Assembly: GCF_000759345.1 (NCBI RefSeq)
Contig: NZ_JPZL01000002.1
Location: forward strand, 124,001 to 188,000
Direction: 5' to 3'
DNA: 64,000 nt
Origin: Litchfieldella xinjiangensis
GTDB taxonomy: Bacteria > Pseudomonadota > Gammaproteobacteria > Pseudomonadales > Halomonadaceae
Of this stretch, positions 1-10,581 are shown one piece after another (within the stretch, counting starts at the first letter, position 1; the number at the start of each line of letters is the position of its first letter). The notes under the pieces are model-generated. The model saw only the letters and a list, made by a program, of their open reading frames with translations. It did not search any database and was not told the DNA's origin. Position numbers and translations under genes: made by a program.

Positions 1-659
1 CCGGGGGGCGGGGCGTTCTCGTCGAGATACAACTCGGAATAACACTCATCCGAGGCCACGATGAAATCATGCTCATCGGCCAGCTCGATCAAGCGAACGA
101 ACTCCTCGATAGGCGTGACTGCACCGGTGGGGTTGCCGGGAGAGCAGACAAAGACGATCTGCACATCGCGCCATGTCTCGGCGCTGACCGCGTCGAGGGT
201 AGGGCGAAATCCGCTCTCGGCACGGCAGTCGAGATAGAGCGGCTGGCCGCCGGCCAACAACGTGGCTCCTTCGTAGATCTGATAGAAGGGGTTGGGCACC
301 GCGACCCGCGCCGGCCGCGTCCGGTCGAGCGCCGCCTGGACGAACGCGAAGATCGCTTCACGGGTGCCGTTGACCGGCAGGACCTGGCGCTCGGCGTCCA
401 GACCATCAAGGGCGAAGCGCCGTGTCATCCAGCGCGCGATCGACTCGCGCAGCTCGGGTAGCCCGGCCGTGGCCGGATAGCGGGCCATCTCGTGCTGGTA
501 GACCTGCAGGGTCTCGAGGGCCGCAGCGAAGGGCGCATGCTGGGGCTCGCCGATGGTCAGGGGAATATGCGAAAGCGACGCGGGCGGCGTGATGTTCGCC
601 TTTAGCGTGGCGAGCTTCTCGAAGGGATACGGCTTCAAGGCATCGAGATCGGGATTCAT
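1..659 (-). CDS. dapC: Succinyldiaminopimelate transaminase, N-terminal part (cut by window edge)
   Basis: PLP-dependent fold-type I aminotransferase, probably acting on N-succinyl-2-amino-6-ketopimelate in lysine and meso-diaminopimelate synthesis. The frame is open from an ATG at 659 to the left edge, giving about 219 residues. The visible part has the N-terminal lobe with a DALKPYPFEKL start, GEPQHAPF, the NGTREAIFAF segment, NPFYQIYEG and the CSPGNPTGAV motif that contacts the PLP region. The Schiff-base lysine lies beyond the edge. It is downstream of glnD on the same strand, the arrangement known from pseudomonads, which is the main reason for choosing DapC over other class I aminotransferases. 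A strong promoter lies inside the preceding glnD terminator, so it probably has its own transcript. Confidence 0.85.
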   Translation of the reverse strand, partial: MNPDLDALKPYPFEKLATLKANITPPASLSHIPLTIGEPQHAPFAAALETLQVYQHEMARYPATAGLPELRESIARWMTRRFALDGLDAERQVLPVNGTREAIFAFVQAALDRTRPARVAVPNPFYQIYEGATLLAGGQPLYLDCRAESGFRPTLDAVSAETWRDVQIVFVCSPGNPTGAVTPIEEFVRLIELADEHDFIVASDECYSELYLDENAPPP

Positions 660-743
660 GGGTGTCCTGGCGGCGCCTCGCGAGGCGCTTGTCATTTGAG
701 TCGGCGCCGCGGGCGGCCTGCCTGAGTCGTGGCTAGGCTGGCG

Positions 744-772
744 ATTATAAGGAAGCCGCCCCGGTGTCTCAA
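744..772 (-). promoter_or_regulatory. Candidate sigma70 promoter for dapC
   Basis: On the minus strand there is TTGAGA (767-772), a 17-base spacer, and a perfect TATAAT (744-749). Transcription would start near 737 and give a leader of about 80 bases before the dapC ATG. The -35 and spacer lie inside the hairpin that probably ends the glnD transcript. Confidence 0.6.
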
Positions 773-784
773 ACCCGGGGCGGT
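755..784 (-). terminator. Probable glnD terminator hairpin
   Basis: GCCGCCCCGG (755-764) and CCGGGGCGG (775-783) form a 9-bp GC stem with a 10-base loop. It sits just downstream of the glnD stop. On the minus strand the stem is followed by CTTCCTTATAAT, which is only moderately T-rich, so termination may be partial. Confidence 0.5.
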
Positions 785-794
785 TCATCGAAGG

Positions 795-3470
795 CTAGAC
801 GCTGAGCACCTCGACCAGGCGCTCGCGCAACCTGGCCTGGCGCTCGGGGTCGGTCAGTGGCTGGCCGGTCTTGTCGGTGATGAAGAACACGTCTTCCACC
901 CGCTCGCCAAGCGTGGCGATCTTGGCCGTCGACAGGGCGATATCCTGCTCCATGAAGATGCGCCCGACGCGGGCCAGCAGGCCCGGGCGGTCCGGGGCGA
1001 CCAGTTCCAGCATGGTGCGCTCGTTGGCCGGATCCTGCTCGATCACCACTTGGGTGGGGACCTTGAAGTGCTTCAACTGGCGAGGCGTGTGACGAATCAC
1101 GATTTGCGGATAGTCCTCGGGGTCGTCGAGTTCTTCAACCAGATGGCGGCGAATCTCGTCGAGCCGGTGCGGATCGCGAATCGGCTGATCCTCCTCGTCG
1201 AGTACGATGAAGGTATTCAGTGTCCAGTCGTTGCTCGAAGTGGCAATGCGCGCGTCGTGAATCGATAGCCCCAACTGCTCCATGGCCGCAGCAGTGGCGG
1301 CGAACAGATCGTCGACCGAGCGGGTGTGGATGAAGACCTTGGTGCCGCCTTCGGACATGTCCTCGGTCGGCGCGCTGATCAGAATCAACGGCAAGTCGGC
1401 GCTGTGATGGGCCAGAATGCCCTGGGTCTGCCAGGCCACCTCACTGGGGGCGTACTGCAGGAAATACTCTTCCCCCAGCGATTCCCACAGCTGATCCACC
1501 CGCGCCAGGTCGGCGCCCACCGAGGCGAGCAGCGAACGCGCTTCGTCGCGGGTCTCGCGTACCCAGTCGTCGCGGTCCAGCGGATTTTCCAGCCCGCGAC
1601 GCAGAACGCGCTTGGTCTCGGCATGCAGCTGGCGCAGCAGCGAGGCGCGCCAGCCATTCCACAGGGAGGGGTTGGTGGCGTTGATATCGGCCACGGTCAG
1701 CACGTAGAGATAATCCAGGTGGACTTCGTCGCGCACTTCCATGGCAAACTCGCGAATCACGTCCGGGTCGGAGATGTCGCGCTTCTGAGCGGTTTTCGAC
1801 ATCAGCAGGTGGTGCTCGACGAGCCAGCTTACCAGTCGGGAGTCGTGGGGCGGCAGTCCGTGGCGCTCGCAGAACGCCTCGACATCGCGGGCGCCGAGAA
1901 TCGAGTGGTTGCCGCCGCGTCCCTTGCCAATGTCGTGATAGAGCCCGGCGATCCACAGCAGTTCGAGCTTGGGTAGCTGGTGAACCAGTACCGCGGCCAC
2001 GGGGAAGCAATCACGGCCCTCCGGCTCACGAAAGCGCTGCACGAACTTCAACAGGCGCAGGGTGTGGGCATCCACCGTATAGATGTGAAACAGGTCGTGC
2101 TGCATCAAGCCGACCGCCTGGCCGAATTCGGGCAGGTACTTGCCCAGCACGCCGTAGCGGTTCATGCGTCTAAGCTGTCGGGGGACGTTTCCGCCGCAAC
2201 GCAGCAGCTCCATGAACAGACTTTGATGGCGCACATCCTCACGGAAAAGGTCGTCGATGCGGTGACGGTTATCGCGAATCAGGCGAATGGTCGAGGCTCG
2301 CACGCCCTCGATCTCCGGGTGCTGCGCCATCAGCAGGAACAGTTCCAGTAGCGCTGCCGGACGGCGGTGGAAGACCCGGGGGTGGCGGGCCTGGATGTAG
2401 CCGCCCTTGATCTCGAATCGCGCATTGAGCGGCTTGGTCTCGAGTTCCTCGCTGCCGCGCAGGATGACCTCGTCAAAATGCTGCAGCAGCATGTCGTTGA
2501 GTCCGGCGAGGGCCGTGACATGCCGGTAGTAGCGCTTCATGAACTGTTCGACGGCCAGTCGCTCCGGCGTGTCTCGATAGCCGAAGCGTTCGGCAATGGT
2601 GCGCTGATGGTCGAACAGCAGGCGATCCTCGGCACGGCCGGTCAGCATGTGCAGCGCATAGCGAACCTGCCACAGGAAGGCCTGCCCCTGACTGAGGATG
2701 CGCAGCTCCGCATCGTTCATGAAGCCGCTGTCGACCAGATCCTCGTAGCGCAGGGTGCCGAAATGGCGCTTGGCCACCCAGCCGATCATCTGGATATCGC
2801 GCAGGCCGCCCGGGGAGCTCTTGATATTGGGCTCAAGATGATACTCGGAGTTGTTGTAGCGGTAGTGCCGTGTGATCTGCTCCTGCCACTTGGCTTCGAA
2901 GAAGCGATCCGCCGGCCACAATCGCTGTGTGGACAGGCGTTCCTGCATGGCGTCGCGCAGCCGTGCCGGGCCGGCCAGGGTGCGCGACTCGAGCAGGTTG
3001 GTGATCACTGTGATATCGGCCTTGGCCTCGCGCTCGCAGTCGTTCAGCGAGCGCACGCTATGACCGATCTCGAGCCCGATGTCCCATAGAAAGGTGATGA
3101 ACTCGGTCAAGGGCTCGCGGTAGGCCGTATCGTCGTCATGCTCGAGCAGCAGCAGCAGGTCGACATCCGAATGCGGGTGCAGCTCGCCGCGCCCATAACC
3201 GCCCACCGCGAGCAGGGCGATGCCGTCATCGGGCCAGGCATGGCGCGACCAGGCGACCTCGAGCAGGCGGTCGAGGCACCAGGCGCGGCCATGAATCAGG
3301 TCGCGGATGTCGGCGCCGGCCGCAAAGCGCTCATCCAGGCGCGCCTGGACGGCCCGTAGCGCCTCCTTGAAGGGGGCAATGGGCGAACGCTTGCCTTCCA
3401 GGTCGGCACGCAAGGCCTCGGTGTCCAGCAGGCTCGTGTCGGGTTCGAAGCGATAGTGATGCAGCAGCAT
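795..3470 (-). CDS. glnD: PII uridylyltransferase / uridylyl-removing enzyme
   Basis: Bifunctional nitrogen sensor that uridylylates PII proteins under nitrogen limitation and removes UMP when glutamine is high. At 891 residues it has the full family length. The nucleotidyltransferase motif GGYGRGELHPHSDVD is at residues 90-104. The HD hydrolase pair is in LYHDIGKGRGGNH at about 510-522. Two C-terminal ACT domains (about 715-790 and 820-890, the second with ELVAPDRPGLLARVG) sense glutamine. The start codon is two bases after the map stop, so the genes are co-transcribed. In this window it is functionally related to gltB at the far end (glutamate synthase), although the genes are not linked. 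Confidence 0.97.
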   Translation of the reverse strand: MLLHHYRFEPDTSLLDTEALRADLEGKRSPIAPFKEALRAVQARLDERFAAGADIRDLIHGRAWCLDRLLEVAWSRHAWPDDGIALLAVGGYGRGELHPHSDVDLLLLLEHDDDTAYREPLTEFITFLWDIGLEIGHSVRSLNDCEREAKADITVITNLLESRTLAGPARLRDAMQERLSTQRLWPADRFFEAKWQEQITRHYRYNNSEYHLEPNIKSSPGGLRDIQMIGWVAKRHFGTLRYEDLVDSGFMNDAELRILSQGQAFLWQVRYALHMLTGRAEDRLLFDHQRTIAERFGYRDTPERLAVEQFMKRYYRHVTALAGLNDMLLQHFDEVILRGSEELETKPLNARFEIKGGYIQARHPRVFHRRPAALLELFLLMAQHPEIEGVRASTIRLIRDNRHRIDDLFREDVRHQSLFMELLRCGGNVPRQLRRMNRYGVLGKYLPEFGQAVGLMQHDLFHIYTVDAHTLRLLKFVQRFREPEGRDCFPVAAVLVHQLPKLELLWIAGLYHDIGKGRGGNHSILGARDVEAFCERHGLPPHDSRLVSWLVEHHLLMSKTAQKRDISDPDVIREFAMEVRDEVHLDYLYVLTVADINATNPSLWNGWRASLLRQLHAETKRVLRRGLENPLDRDDWVRETRDEARSLLASVGADLARVDQLWESLGEEYFLQYAPSEVAWQTQGILAHHSADLPLILISAPTEDMSEGGTKVFIHTRSVDDLFAATAAAMEQLGLSIHDARIATSSNDWTLNTFIVLDEEDQPIRDPHRLDEIRRHLVEELDDPEDYPQIVIRHTPRQLKHFKVPTQVVIEQDPANERTMLELVAPDRPGLLARVGRIFMEQDIALSTAKIATLGERVEDVFFITDKTGQPLTDPERQARLRERLVEVLSV

Positions 3471-3472
3471 GG

Positions 3473-4264
3473 TCAGCTGCGCAGGAAGGACAGGTCTTCG
3501 TCACCGCGGGCGGTGAGGACTTCGACGCCATCGGCAGTCACCAGCAAGGTGTGCTCCCATTGGGCCGACAGGCTCTTGTCCTTGGTTACCGCGGTCCAGC
3601 CATCGCGAAGGACCTTGGTACGGTAGCCGCCGACGTTGATCATCGGCTCGATGGTGAAGCACATGCCCTCGGCCAGGGCGATGTCCGCTTCGGGAGCATA
3701 GCCATCGTAATGCAGGAACTGCGGATCCTCATGGAATCCGGCGCCGATGCCATGGCCGCAGAAATCGCGAACCACCGAGTAGCCGTTGGCCTCGGCGTGA
3801 CGCTGGATCGCGCGCGCCAGCTCGGAAAGGCGCACGCCCGGCTTGACCAGTGCGATGCTCTTGTAGAGGCACTCCTGCGTGACCCGGGAGAGGCGCTCGC
3901 CCTGGATGCTTTCGCCGATGACGAACATCATGCTCGAGTCGCCATGGTAGCCATCGGCAGTCTTGACGGTAATGTCGACATTCATGATGTCGCCATTCTT
4001 GAGCTTCTTGCCCTCGTCGGGAATGCCGTGGCAGACCACATGATTGAGTGAGGTGCAGATCGACTTGGGGAAGCCATGATAATTGAGCGGCGCCGGCGTG
4101 GAGCCCAGCTCGTGCACGATATAATCGTGGCACAGGCGGTCGAGCTTGCCCGTGCTGACACCGGCCTGGACATGGGGGGCGAGCATTTCGAACACGCTTG
4201 CGGCCTGGCGGCCCGCTTCGCGCATCTTTTCGATTTCGTCGGACGTCTTGATGGGTACGTTCAT
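3473..4264 (-). CDS. map: Methionine aminopeptidase, type I
   Basis: Removes the initiator methionine from nascent proteins in the cytoplasm. At 263 residues it has the usual type I length without an N-terminal extension. The dinuclear metal ligands are all visible: D97, D109, H171, E206 (in FTIEP) and E237 (in QWEHT). H79 in VVCHGIP is the conserved substrate-side histidine. It is the first gene of the map-glnD-dapC cluster and diverges from rpsB across a 282-base region, the same arrangement as in many gammaproteobacteria. Confidence 0.97.
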   Translation of the reverse strand: MNVPIKTSDEIEKMREAGRQAASVFEMLAPHVQAGVSTGKLDRLCHDYIVHELGSTPAPLNYHGFPKSICTSLNHVVCHGIPDEGKKLKNGDIMNVDITVKTADGYHGDSSMMFVIGESIQGERLSRVTQECLYKSIALVKPGVRLSELARAIQRHAEANGYSVVRDFCGHGIGAGFHEDPQFLHYDGYAPEADIALAEGMCFTIEPMINVGGYRTKVLRDGWTAVTKDKSLSAQWEHTLLVTADGVEVLTARGDEDLSFLRS

Positions 4265-4320
4265 GGAGTCTCGAAGGCTGGGAGTGAGTGCCGGCCGCGA
4301 CGCTGAGAAGGGCGGGCGAC

Positions 4321-4349
4321 TTCATCTTGGCATTGATCTATGGTATAAA
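4321..4349 (+). promoter_or_regulatory. Candidate rpsB-tsf promoter with GC-rich discriminator
   Basis: TTCATC (4321-4326), a 17-base spacer and TATAAA (4344-4349) are followed at once by the GC-only stretch GCCGCGCGC. A GC-rich discriminator is typical of ppGpp-controlled ribosomal promoters. The resulting 5' UTR would be about 190 bases (4356-4546), long enough for the S2-responsive leader known for rpsB in gammaproteobacteria. I could not verify that fold by eye. The rest of the 4265-4546 region has no convincing ORF. Confidence 0.5.
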
Positions 4350-4546
4350 GCCGCGCGCTTTCCTGCAATCGTTGACCTGACCCCGTAAGCGACTGAGCGG
4401 TGGTCGGTGATACCAGGCAAGATGCGTAACCAGAACGCCTTGAAAACACACATGTACCGTCACATGGTCCCGGGTGCTGTCGGCGCGCCGATAGTCGGAT
4501 CCATGGGGTATGTGGAGGCCTAACCCGATTTTTCAGGAGTCATCCC

Positions 4547-5284
4547 ATGGCACAAGTCAATATGCGTGACCTGCTCAAGGCAGGCGCCCACTTCGGTCAC
4601 CAGACCAAGTACTGGAACCCGAAGATGAGCAAGTACATCTTCGGAGCACGCAACAAGATTCACATCATCAACCTCGAGCACACCCTGCCGGCCTTGAACG
4701 AGGCGATCGGCGTGGTCGAGAGAATGGCGGCCAGCAACAACAAGATCATGTTCGTCGGTACCAAGCGTAGCGCGAGCAAGATCATTCGCGAAGAAGCCAA
4801 CCGTGTTGGCATGCCCTTCGTGAACCACCGCTGGCTCGGCGGCATGCTCACCAACTACAAGACCATCCGCGTTTCCATCAAGCGTCTGCGCGAACTCGAA
4901 GCCATGCACGAAGACGGCACCTTCGAGAAGCTGACCAAGAAGGAAGTCCTGATGGCGACCCGCGAGCAGGACAAGCTCGAGCGCTCCGTGGGCGGTATCA
5001 AGGAAATGGGCGGCCTGCCGGACGCGCTGTTCGTGATCGACGTCGACCACGAGCGCATCGCGATCAATGAAGCCAACAAGCTGGGCATTCCGGTCATCGG
5101 TGTCGTTGATACCAACTCCAATCCGGACGGCGTCGACTACGTCATCCCCGGTAACGACGACTCCATCCGCGCCATCCAGATTTACGTCCAGGCTATCGCC
5201 GATGCCTGCGCCAAGGCGAAGGAAGGGCGTCCCGACGAGTTCGTCGAGGTCTCCGAGACCAGCGAGAACGAAGTCGCCGAGTGA
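4547..5284 (+). CDS. rpsB: 30S ribosomal protein S2
   Basis: Structural protein of the small subunit, needed to bind S1. The N-terminus [20 protein letters not shown] and the segments [14 protein letters not shown] and [11 protein letters not shown] are family hallmarks. At 245 residues it has the usual length. It has an AGGAG ribosome-binding site just before the ATG. It is the first gene of the long plus-strand block and is followed by tsf after a 154-base gap holding two hairpins. S2 is known to repress its own operon in enteric bacteria, and the long leader here is compatible with that. Confidence 0.99.
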   Translation: MAQVNMRDLLKAGAHFGHQTKYWNPKMSKYIFGARNKIHIINLEHTLPALNEAIGVVERMAASNNKIMFVGTKRSASKIIREEANRVGMPFVNHRWLGGMLTNYKTIRVSIKRLRELEAMHEDGTFEKLTKKEVLMATREQDKLERSVGGIKEMGGLPDALFVIDVDHERIAINEANKLGIPVIGVVDTNSNPDGVDYVIPGNDDSIRAIQIYVQAIADACAKAKEGRPDEFVEVSETSENEVAE

Positions 5285-5348
5285 TGTCGCGACGTCTATC
5301 CTGAGCATCGCCGCCGGTTCCGTGGCATCGCGATGACAGGATTGATCG

Positions 5349-5396
5349 AAGGGGGCTACGGCCCCCTTTCCCGCCGCCAAGGTCATCGGTGGCGGG
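5349..5396 (+). terminator. Two adjacent hairpins between rpsB and tsf (partial terminator)
   Basis: The first is an 8-bp stem AAGGGGGC/GCCCCCTT with a TACG loop (5349-5368), followed by only TTTC. The second is CCCGCCGCC (5370-5378) with GGTGGCGGG (5388-5396), 9 bp with one G.U pair. The short T-run suggests a leaky terminator that lowers tsf relative to rpsB, or a processing site. Confidence 0.5.
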
Positions 5397-5438
5397 ATAC
5401 GTTCTCCCGAATACCGACTCAACCTAGAGGTTATCAAT

Positions 5439-6308
<870 letters not shown>

Positions 6309-6332
6309 GGTCCTAGCTTCCAGGTCCGTGTT

Positions 6333-6354
6333 GGCGTGCGCGTGAGCGCACGCC
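6333..6354 (+). repeat. Perfect hairpin between tsf and pyrH
   Basis: GGCGTGCGC (6333-6341), loop GTGA, GCGCACGCC (6346-6354): a perfect 9-bp stem with a stable GNRA-type loop. No T-run follows, so it is more likely an mRNA stability or processing element than a terminator. Confidence 0.55.
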
Positions 6355-6405
6355 TTCGCGTATCCAGCCCCCCAATTTCGCCGACGTGTCCAAAGGAGAC
6401 TTGCC

Positions 6406-7185
6406 ATGCCTTCATCTTCCGATCAGCCAGGTGCCGTCGAGCCGCGTACCGGCAAGGTCGAGCGCGGTGCAAAGTCGAAGTACAAGCGCATCCTGCTCAA
6501 GCTGTCCGGCGAAGCCTTGATGGGTGAGCATGACTTCGGTATCGACCCCAAGGTCCTCGATCGCATGGCGCTCGAGATCGGACAGCTGGTCGGCATCGGT
6601 GTCCAGGTAGGTATCGTGGTCGGCGGCGGGAACCTGTTCCGCGGTGCCGCGCTCAATGAGGCGGGCATGGACCGGGTGACCGGCGATCACATGGGCATGC
6701 TGGCCACGGTCATGAATGCCCTGGCGATGCGTGATGCGCTGGAGCGCTCGAACATTCGTTCACGCGTGATGTCGGCCATTCCCATGAGCGGGGTCGTGGA
6801 GCATTACGATCGTCGCACCGGGATACGCTACCTGACCTCGGGAGACGTGGTATTGTTCTCCGCCGGCACCGGCAATCCCTTCTTCACCACCGACTCCGCG
6901 GCCTGCCTGCGGGGCATCGAGATCGATGCCGATGTCGTCATCAAGGCCACCAAGGTCGATGGCGTCTACGACAAGGATCCGGTGAAGTTTCCCGATGCCG
7001 TGAAGTATGAACGCCTGACCTACGACGAGGTCCTCGACCAGAAACTTGGCGTCATGGATTTGACCGCCATCTGCCTGGTGCGTGACCATGACATGCCGGT
7101 GCGTGTGTTCGACATGAACAAGCCCGGTGCCCTGCTGAATCTGGTCGTGGGCGGCAAGGAAGGCACGCTGATAGATAGAGGGTAG
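6406..7185 (+). CDS. pyrH: Uridylate kinase (UMP kinase)
   Basis: Phosphorylates UMP to UDP. It is the bacterial hexameric, amino-acid-kinase-fold enzyme, regulated by GTP and UTP in relatives. The core begins [15 protein letters not shown] at about residue 26. GGGNLFRG, the DHMGMLAT segment and [12 protein letters not shown] are typical. The N-terminus has about 15 extra polar residues compared with the enteric protein. The AAAGGAG ribosome-binding site before 6406 supports this start, and no later ATG precedes the core. Confidence 0.98.
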   Translation: MPSSSDQPGAVEPRTGKVERGAKSKYKRILLKLSGEALMGEHDFGIDPKVLDRMALEIGQLVGIGVQVGIVVGGGNLFRGAALNEAGMDRVTGDHMGMLATVMNALAMRDALERSNIRSRVMSAIPMSGVVEHYDRRTGIRYLTSGDVVLFSAGTGNPFFTTDSAACLRGIEIDADVVIKATKVDGVYDKDPVKFPDAVKYERLTYDEVLDQKLGVMDLTAICLVRDHDMPVRVFDMNKPGALLNLVVGGKEGTLIDRG

Positions 7186-7189
7186 AAAC

Positions 7190-7747
7190 GTGATCAACGA
7201 GATCAAGAAAGACGCCGAAGCGCGCATGAAGAAGAGCCTTGATGCCCTGCATGCCAACTTCAACAAGATTCGTACCGGACGGGCGCATCCCAGCATTCTC
7301 GATTCGGTGATGGTCGATTACTACGGCGCTGCCATGCCCATCAACCAAGTGGCCAATGTCAATGTCGAGGATGCACGCACCCTCGCGGTGGTGCCCTGGG
7401 AAAAGAGCATGGTACCCAAGGTCGAGAAGGCGATCATGACCTCGGACCTGGGGCTCAATCCCTCGACGGCGGGCGACGTCATTCGCGTACCGATGCCGAT
7501 GCTCACCGAGGAGACGCGCAAGGGCTATATCAAGCAGGCGCGTGGCGAGGCCGAGAATGCCCGAGTGGCGATACGCAGTGTACGGCGTGACGCCAATAAC
7601 GATCTCAAGGCGCTGCTCAAGGACAAGGAAATTTCCGAGGACGAAGAGCATCGTGCGGTGGACGATATCCAGAAGCTGACCGACAAGCACATCGCCGATA
7701 TCGACAAGCAGCTGGAAGCCAAGGAACACGACCTGATGCAGGTGTGA
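7190..7747 (+). CDS. frr: Ribosome recycling factor
   Basis: Splits the post-termination ribosome together with EF-G. At 185 residues it has the exact family length. It starts [20 protein letters not shown], and [11 protein letters not shown] and [16 protein letters not shown] are hallmark segments. It follows pyrH after 4 bases, so the two are translated from one message. Confidence 0.99.
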   Translation: MINEIKKDAEARMKKSLDALHANFNKIRTGRAHPSILDSVMVDYYGAAMPINQVANVNVEDARTLAVVPWEKSMVPKVEKAIMTSDLGLNPSTAGDVIRVPMPMLTEETRKGYIKQARGEAENARVAIRSVRRDANNDLKALLKDKEISEDEEHRAVDDIQKLTDKHIADIDKQLEAKEHDLMQV

Positions 7748-7784
7748 AGAGGAGGATGGTCACTCCTTCTTCTTGTGAGGCTCA

Positions 7785-8558
7785 ATGACGTTACCGCAGT
7801 CCCCCAAGTCCCGGCAGTGCGAGACAGACCACTGTGGGCCGCCACGCCATGTGGCGATCATCATGGACGGCAACAATCGCTGGGCCCGCTCCCGGGGCAT
7901 GTCTGGCGTGCGTGGTCACCATGCCGGCGTCGAGGCGGTACGGGCCGTGATTCGCCGTGCCGCCGAGCGCGGGGTCGAGACGTTGACCCTGTTCGCCTTT
8001 TCCAGTGAAAACTGGAAGCGTCCCGTGGCCGAGGTCAACGCCTTGATGGAGCTTTTCCTGATGGCGCTCAAGCGCGAGGTGAAGAAGCTTCACGAGCACG
8101 ACATCCGCTTGTCGATCATCGGTGCACGGGATGGGTTTTCCACCTCGATCCAGCAGTACATCGACCGCGCCGAGCGGCTTACACGAGACAACCGCGGGAT
8201 GCATCTGGTGGTGGCGGCCAATTATGGCGGCCGATGGGACATTGCCCAGGCCGCACGGCGATTGGCGTCGCGTGTCGAAAATGGCGAGTTGCATGCCGAA
8301 GACATCGACGAGGCAATGATGGGCCAGGAAATGGCACTGGCCGACCAGCCGCCGGTCGATCTGTGTATCCGGACCAGTGGAGAGCAGAGAATCTCCAATT
8401 TTCTGCTTTGGCAACTGGCCTATGCCGAGTTCCATTTCTCGCCACTACTGTGGCCGGATTTCGACGGCGAGGCGTTCGATCTGGCGATCGATGATTTCAC
8501 TCGACGTCAGCGTCGCTTCGGCATGACCCACGAGCAGATCGAGGCGCAGGGTGCTTAA
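7785..8558 (+). CDS. uppS: Undecaprenyl pyrophosphate synthase (cis-prenyltransferase)
   Basis: Condenses eight isopentenyl pyrophosphates onto farnesyl pyrophosphate to make the C55 carrier lipid for peptidoglycan and O-antigen. The signature HVAIIMDGNNRWA carries the catalytic aspartate D28. HHAGVEAVR, FAFSSENWKRP and the C-terminal RTSGEQRISNFLLWQ motif are present. At 257 residues it has the normal length. The stop overlaps the cdsA start by 8 bases, as often seen in this cluster. Confidence 0.98.
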   Translation: MTLPQSPKSRQCETDHCGPPRHVAIIMDGNNRWARSRGMSGVRGHHAGVEAVRAVIRRAAERGVETLTLFAFSSENWKRPVAEVNALMELFLMALKREVKKLHEHDIRLSIIGARDGFSTSIQQYIDRAERLTRDNRGMHLVVAANYGGRWDIAQAARRLASRVENGELHAEDIDEAMMGQEMALADQPPVDLCIRTSGEQRISNFLLWQLAYAEFHFSPLLWPDFDGEAFDLAIDDFTRRQRRFGMTHEQIEAQGA

Positions 8559-9348
8559 GCAGCGTGTCATTACCGCAGTGATTCTCGCCCCGCTGGTGCT
8601 GGCGGGCTTGTTCGGCCTGACCGGCGGTGCGTTTGCCCTGTTTACCGGGGCCATCGTGCTGATCGGTGCCTGGGAGTGGGTCAACCTGGCCGGCTACGCC
8701 AACTCGAAGCTGCGTATCGCCGGTGTGCTGGGCATGGCTGTGGCAATGGCATTGCTCTGGTACACCGGTCAGGTTCATTCAGCCTGGCCGCTGTGGGTCG
8801 CTGCCGTGGGGTGGGCCCTCAATCTCTACTGGGTCGTGGCCTATCCCGAGCATCAGGCGCAGTGGGCGACCTCCGCACGACGCCTGGCCATGGGGGTATG
8901 GGTGCTGCTGCCCTGTTGGGTCGGTTTCATCGTGCTTCGCGAGAGTGGCGCTGTCTGGCTGCTGTTCCTGTTGCTGCTGGTGTGGTGTGCCGATACCGGG
9001 GCCTACTTCGCCGGACGACGCTTTGGCAAGCGCAAGCTGGCTGTGCACGTGAGCCCCGCGAAATCCTGGGAAGGCGTATTGGGCGGGATGGCGGCGACCA
9101 CCTTGTTGGCGTTGATATTCGCCGTATGGCTGTCATTGGGTGTTGGTGAGACACTGGTCCTGGTCATCATTACCTGGGCGGTGTCGCTGGTATCGGTATT
9201 GGGCGATCTGTTCGAGAGCATGCTCAAGCGCACCCGTGGCATCAAGGACTCCAGTGCGCTGTTGCCTGGGCACGGTGGTGTGCTAGACCGTATCGATAGT
9301 CTCACCGCCGCGGTTCCCCTGTTTGCCTTGCTATGGCTGGTACTCTGA
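8551..9348 (+). CDS. cdsA: Phosphatidate cytidylyltransferase
   Basis: Integral membrane enzyme that makes CDP-diacylglycerol from phosphatidate and CTP, the branch point for all phospholipids. It is highly hydrophobic with about eight membrane segments. The C-terminal family signature is complete: [13 protein letters not shown] followed by [14 protein letters not shown]. At 265 residues it is slightly shorter than the enteric enzyme. It overlaps uppS at the 5' end, and the dxr start is one base after its stop. Confidence 0.97.
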   Translation: MLKQRVITAVILAPLVLAGLFGLTGGAFALFTGAIVLIGAWEWVNLAGYANSKLRIAGVLGMAVAMALLWYTGQVHSAWPLWVAAVGWALNLYWVVAYPEHQAQWATSARRLAMGVWVLLPCWVGFIVLRESGAVWLLFLLLLVWCADTGAYFAGRRFGKRKLAVHVSPAKSWEGVLGGMAATTLLALIFAVWLSLGVGETLVLVIITWAVSLVSVLGDLFESMLKRTRGIKDSSALLPGHGGVLDRIDSLTAAVPLFALLWLVL

Positions 9349-9349
9349 T

Positions 9350-10570
9350 ATGCATGACCCTCTCGATGACTCGAGCGACGCTCGGGTGAGGCCGCAGTCG
9401 GTGACCGTACTGGGTGCCACGGGCTCGATCGGTACAAGCACCCTCGACGTACTGGCACGTCATCCTGATCGTTATCGCATCCATGCCCTGACCGCCTGTT
9501 CCCGGCGTGAGGCCCTTCGCGACCAGTGTCTGGCTCATCGCCCTCGCCTGGCGGTATTGGCACACGAGATGGATGCTCAGTGGCTGCGTGACGAGTTGCA
9601 TGCCGCAGGACTCGATACGGAAGTCAGGGCAGGCGACACCGCCCTGGTCGAGGTCGCCGAGGCCAGCGAAGTGGATGTCGTGATGGCTGCCATCGTCGGT
9701 GCGGCGGGCCTGTTGCCGACCTTGGCCGCAGTGCAGGCGGGAAAGCGGGTGCTTCTGGCCAACAAGGAAGCGCTGGTGATGTCCGGGGCGCTGTTCATGG
9801 ATGCTGTGCAGCGTCATGGCGCCGTCCTGTTGCCGATCGATTCCGAGCACAATGCCATCTACCAGTGTCTTCCGACCGAGCATAGGGGTGGATTGGCCCG
9901 CGTGGGGGTGCGCCAGCTGTTGCTGACGGCATCCGGCGGCCCGTTTCTCGGCTGGTCGTCCGACGCCCTGACCCATGTGACCCCCGAACAGGCTTGCGCC
10001 CATCCCAACTGGTCGATGGGGCGCAAGATTTCGGTCGATAGTGCCAGCCTGATGAACAAGGGGCTCGAACTGATCGAAGCCTGCTGGCTATTCGATGCGC
10101 GCCCCGAACAGATTCAGGTGGTGGTGCATCCGCAATCGGTGATCCACTCCATGGTCGCCTACGACGATGGCTCGGTGATCGCCCAGTTGGGCAATCCCGA
10201 TATGCGCACGCCGATCGCCTATGGGCTGGCCTGGCCGGAGCGTATTGCAGCAGGTGTCGAGGCGCTGGACCTGTTCCAGGTCGCCCGGCTGGATTTCCAG
10301 TCCCCCGACGAGACTGCATTCCCGTGTCTACGCCTCGCGCGCCAGGCCATGCAGTCTGGCGGCACCGCCCCGGCCGTACTCAATGCCGCGAACGAGGTGG
10401 CTGTCGAGGCCTTCCTGAACGGTCGCCTGGGTTTCAAGGGCATCGCGGAGTTGGTGGAAGGGGTGCTTGACTCGACGCCCGTCCAGACAGCCTCGGAACT
10501 CGAGGTCATCCTTCAGGAAGATCGTCAGGCGCGCACGCGTGCCGAACGCTTTCTGGAACGCTATTGCTAG
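9350..10570 (+). CDS. dxr: 1-deoxy-D-xylulose 5-phosphate reductoisomerase
   Basis: Second step of the MEP isoprenoid pathway: DXP to 2-C-methyl-D-erythritol 4-phosphate with NADPH. The NADPH motif GATGSIG is at residues 22-28. [35 protein letters not shown] and [10 protein letters not shown] are the metal- and substrate-binding segments. I take the ATG at 9350 (MHDPLDD, 406 residues), because the in-frame ATG at 9323 lies deep inside cdsA. Isoprenoid output feeds the adjacent uppS. Confidence 0.97.
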   Translation: MHDPLDDSSDARVRPQSVTVLGATGSIGTSTLDVLARHPDRYRIHALTACSRREALRDQCLAHRPRLAVLAHEMDAQWLRDELHAAGLDTEVRAGDTALVEVAEASEVDVVMAAIVGAAGLLPTLAAVQAGKRVLLANKEALVMSGALFMDAVQRHGAVLLPIDSEHNAIYQCLPTEHRGGLARVGVRQLLLTASGGPFLGWSSDALTHVTPEQACAHPNWSMGRKISVDSASLMNKGLELIEACWLFDARPEQIQVVVHPQSVIHSMVAYDDGSVIAQLGNPDMRTPIAYGLAWPERIAAGVEALDLFQVARLDFQSPDETAFPCLRLARQAMQSGGTAPAVLNAANEVAVEAFLNGRLGFKGIAELVEGVLDSTPVQTASELEVILQEDRQARTRAERFLERYC

Positions 10571-10581
10571 GAGAGGTCGTC

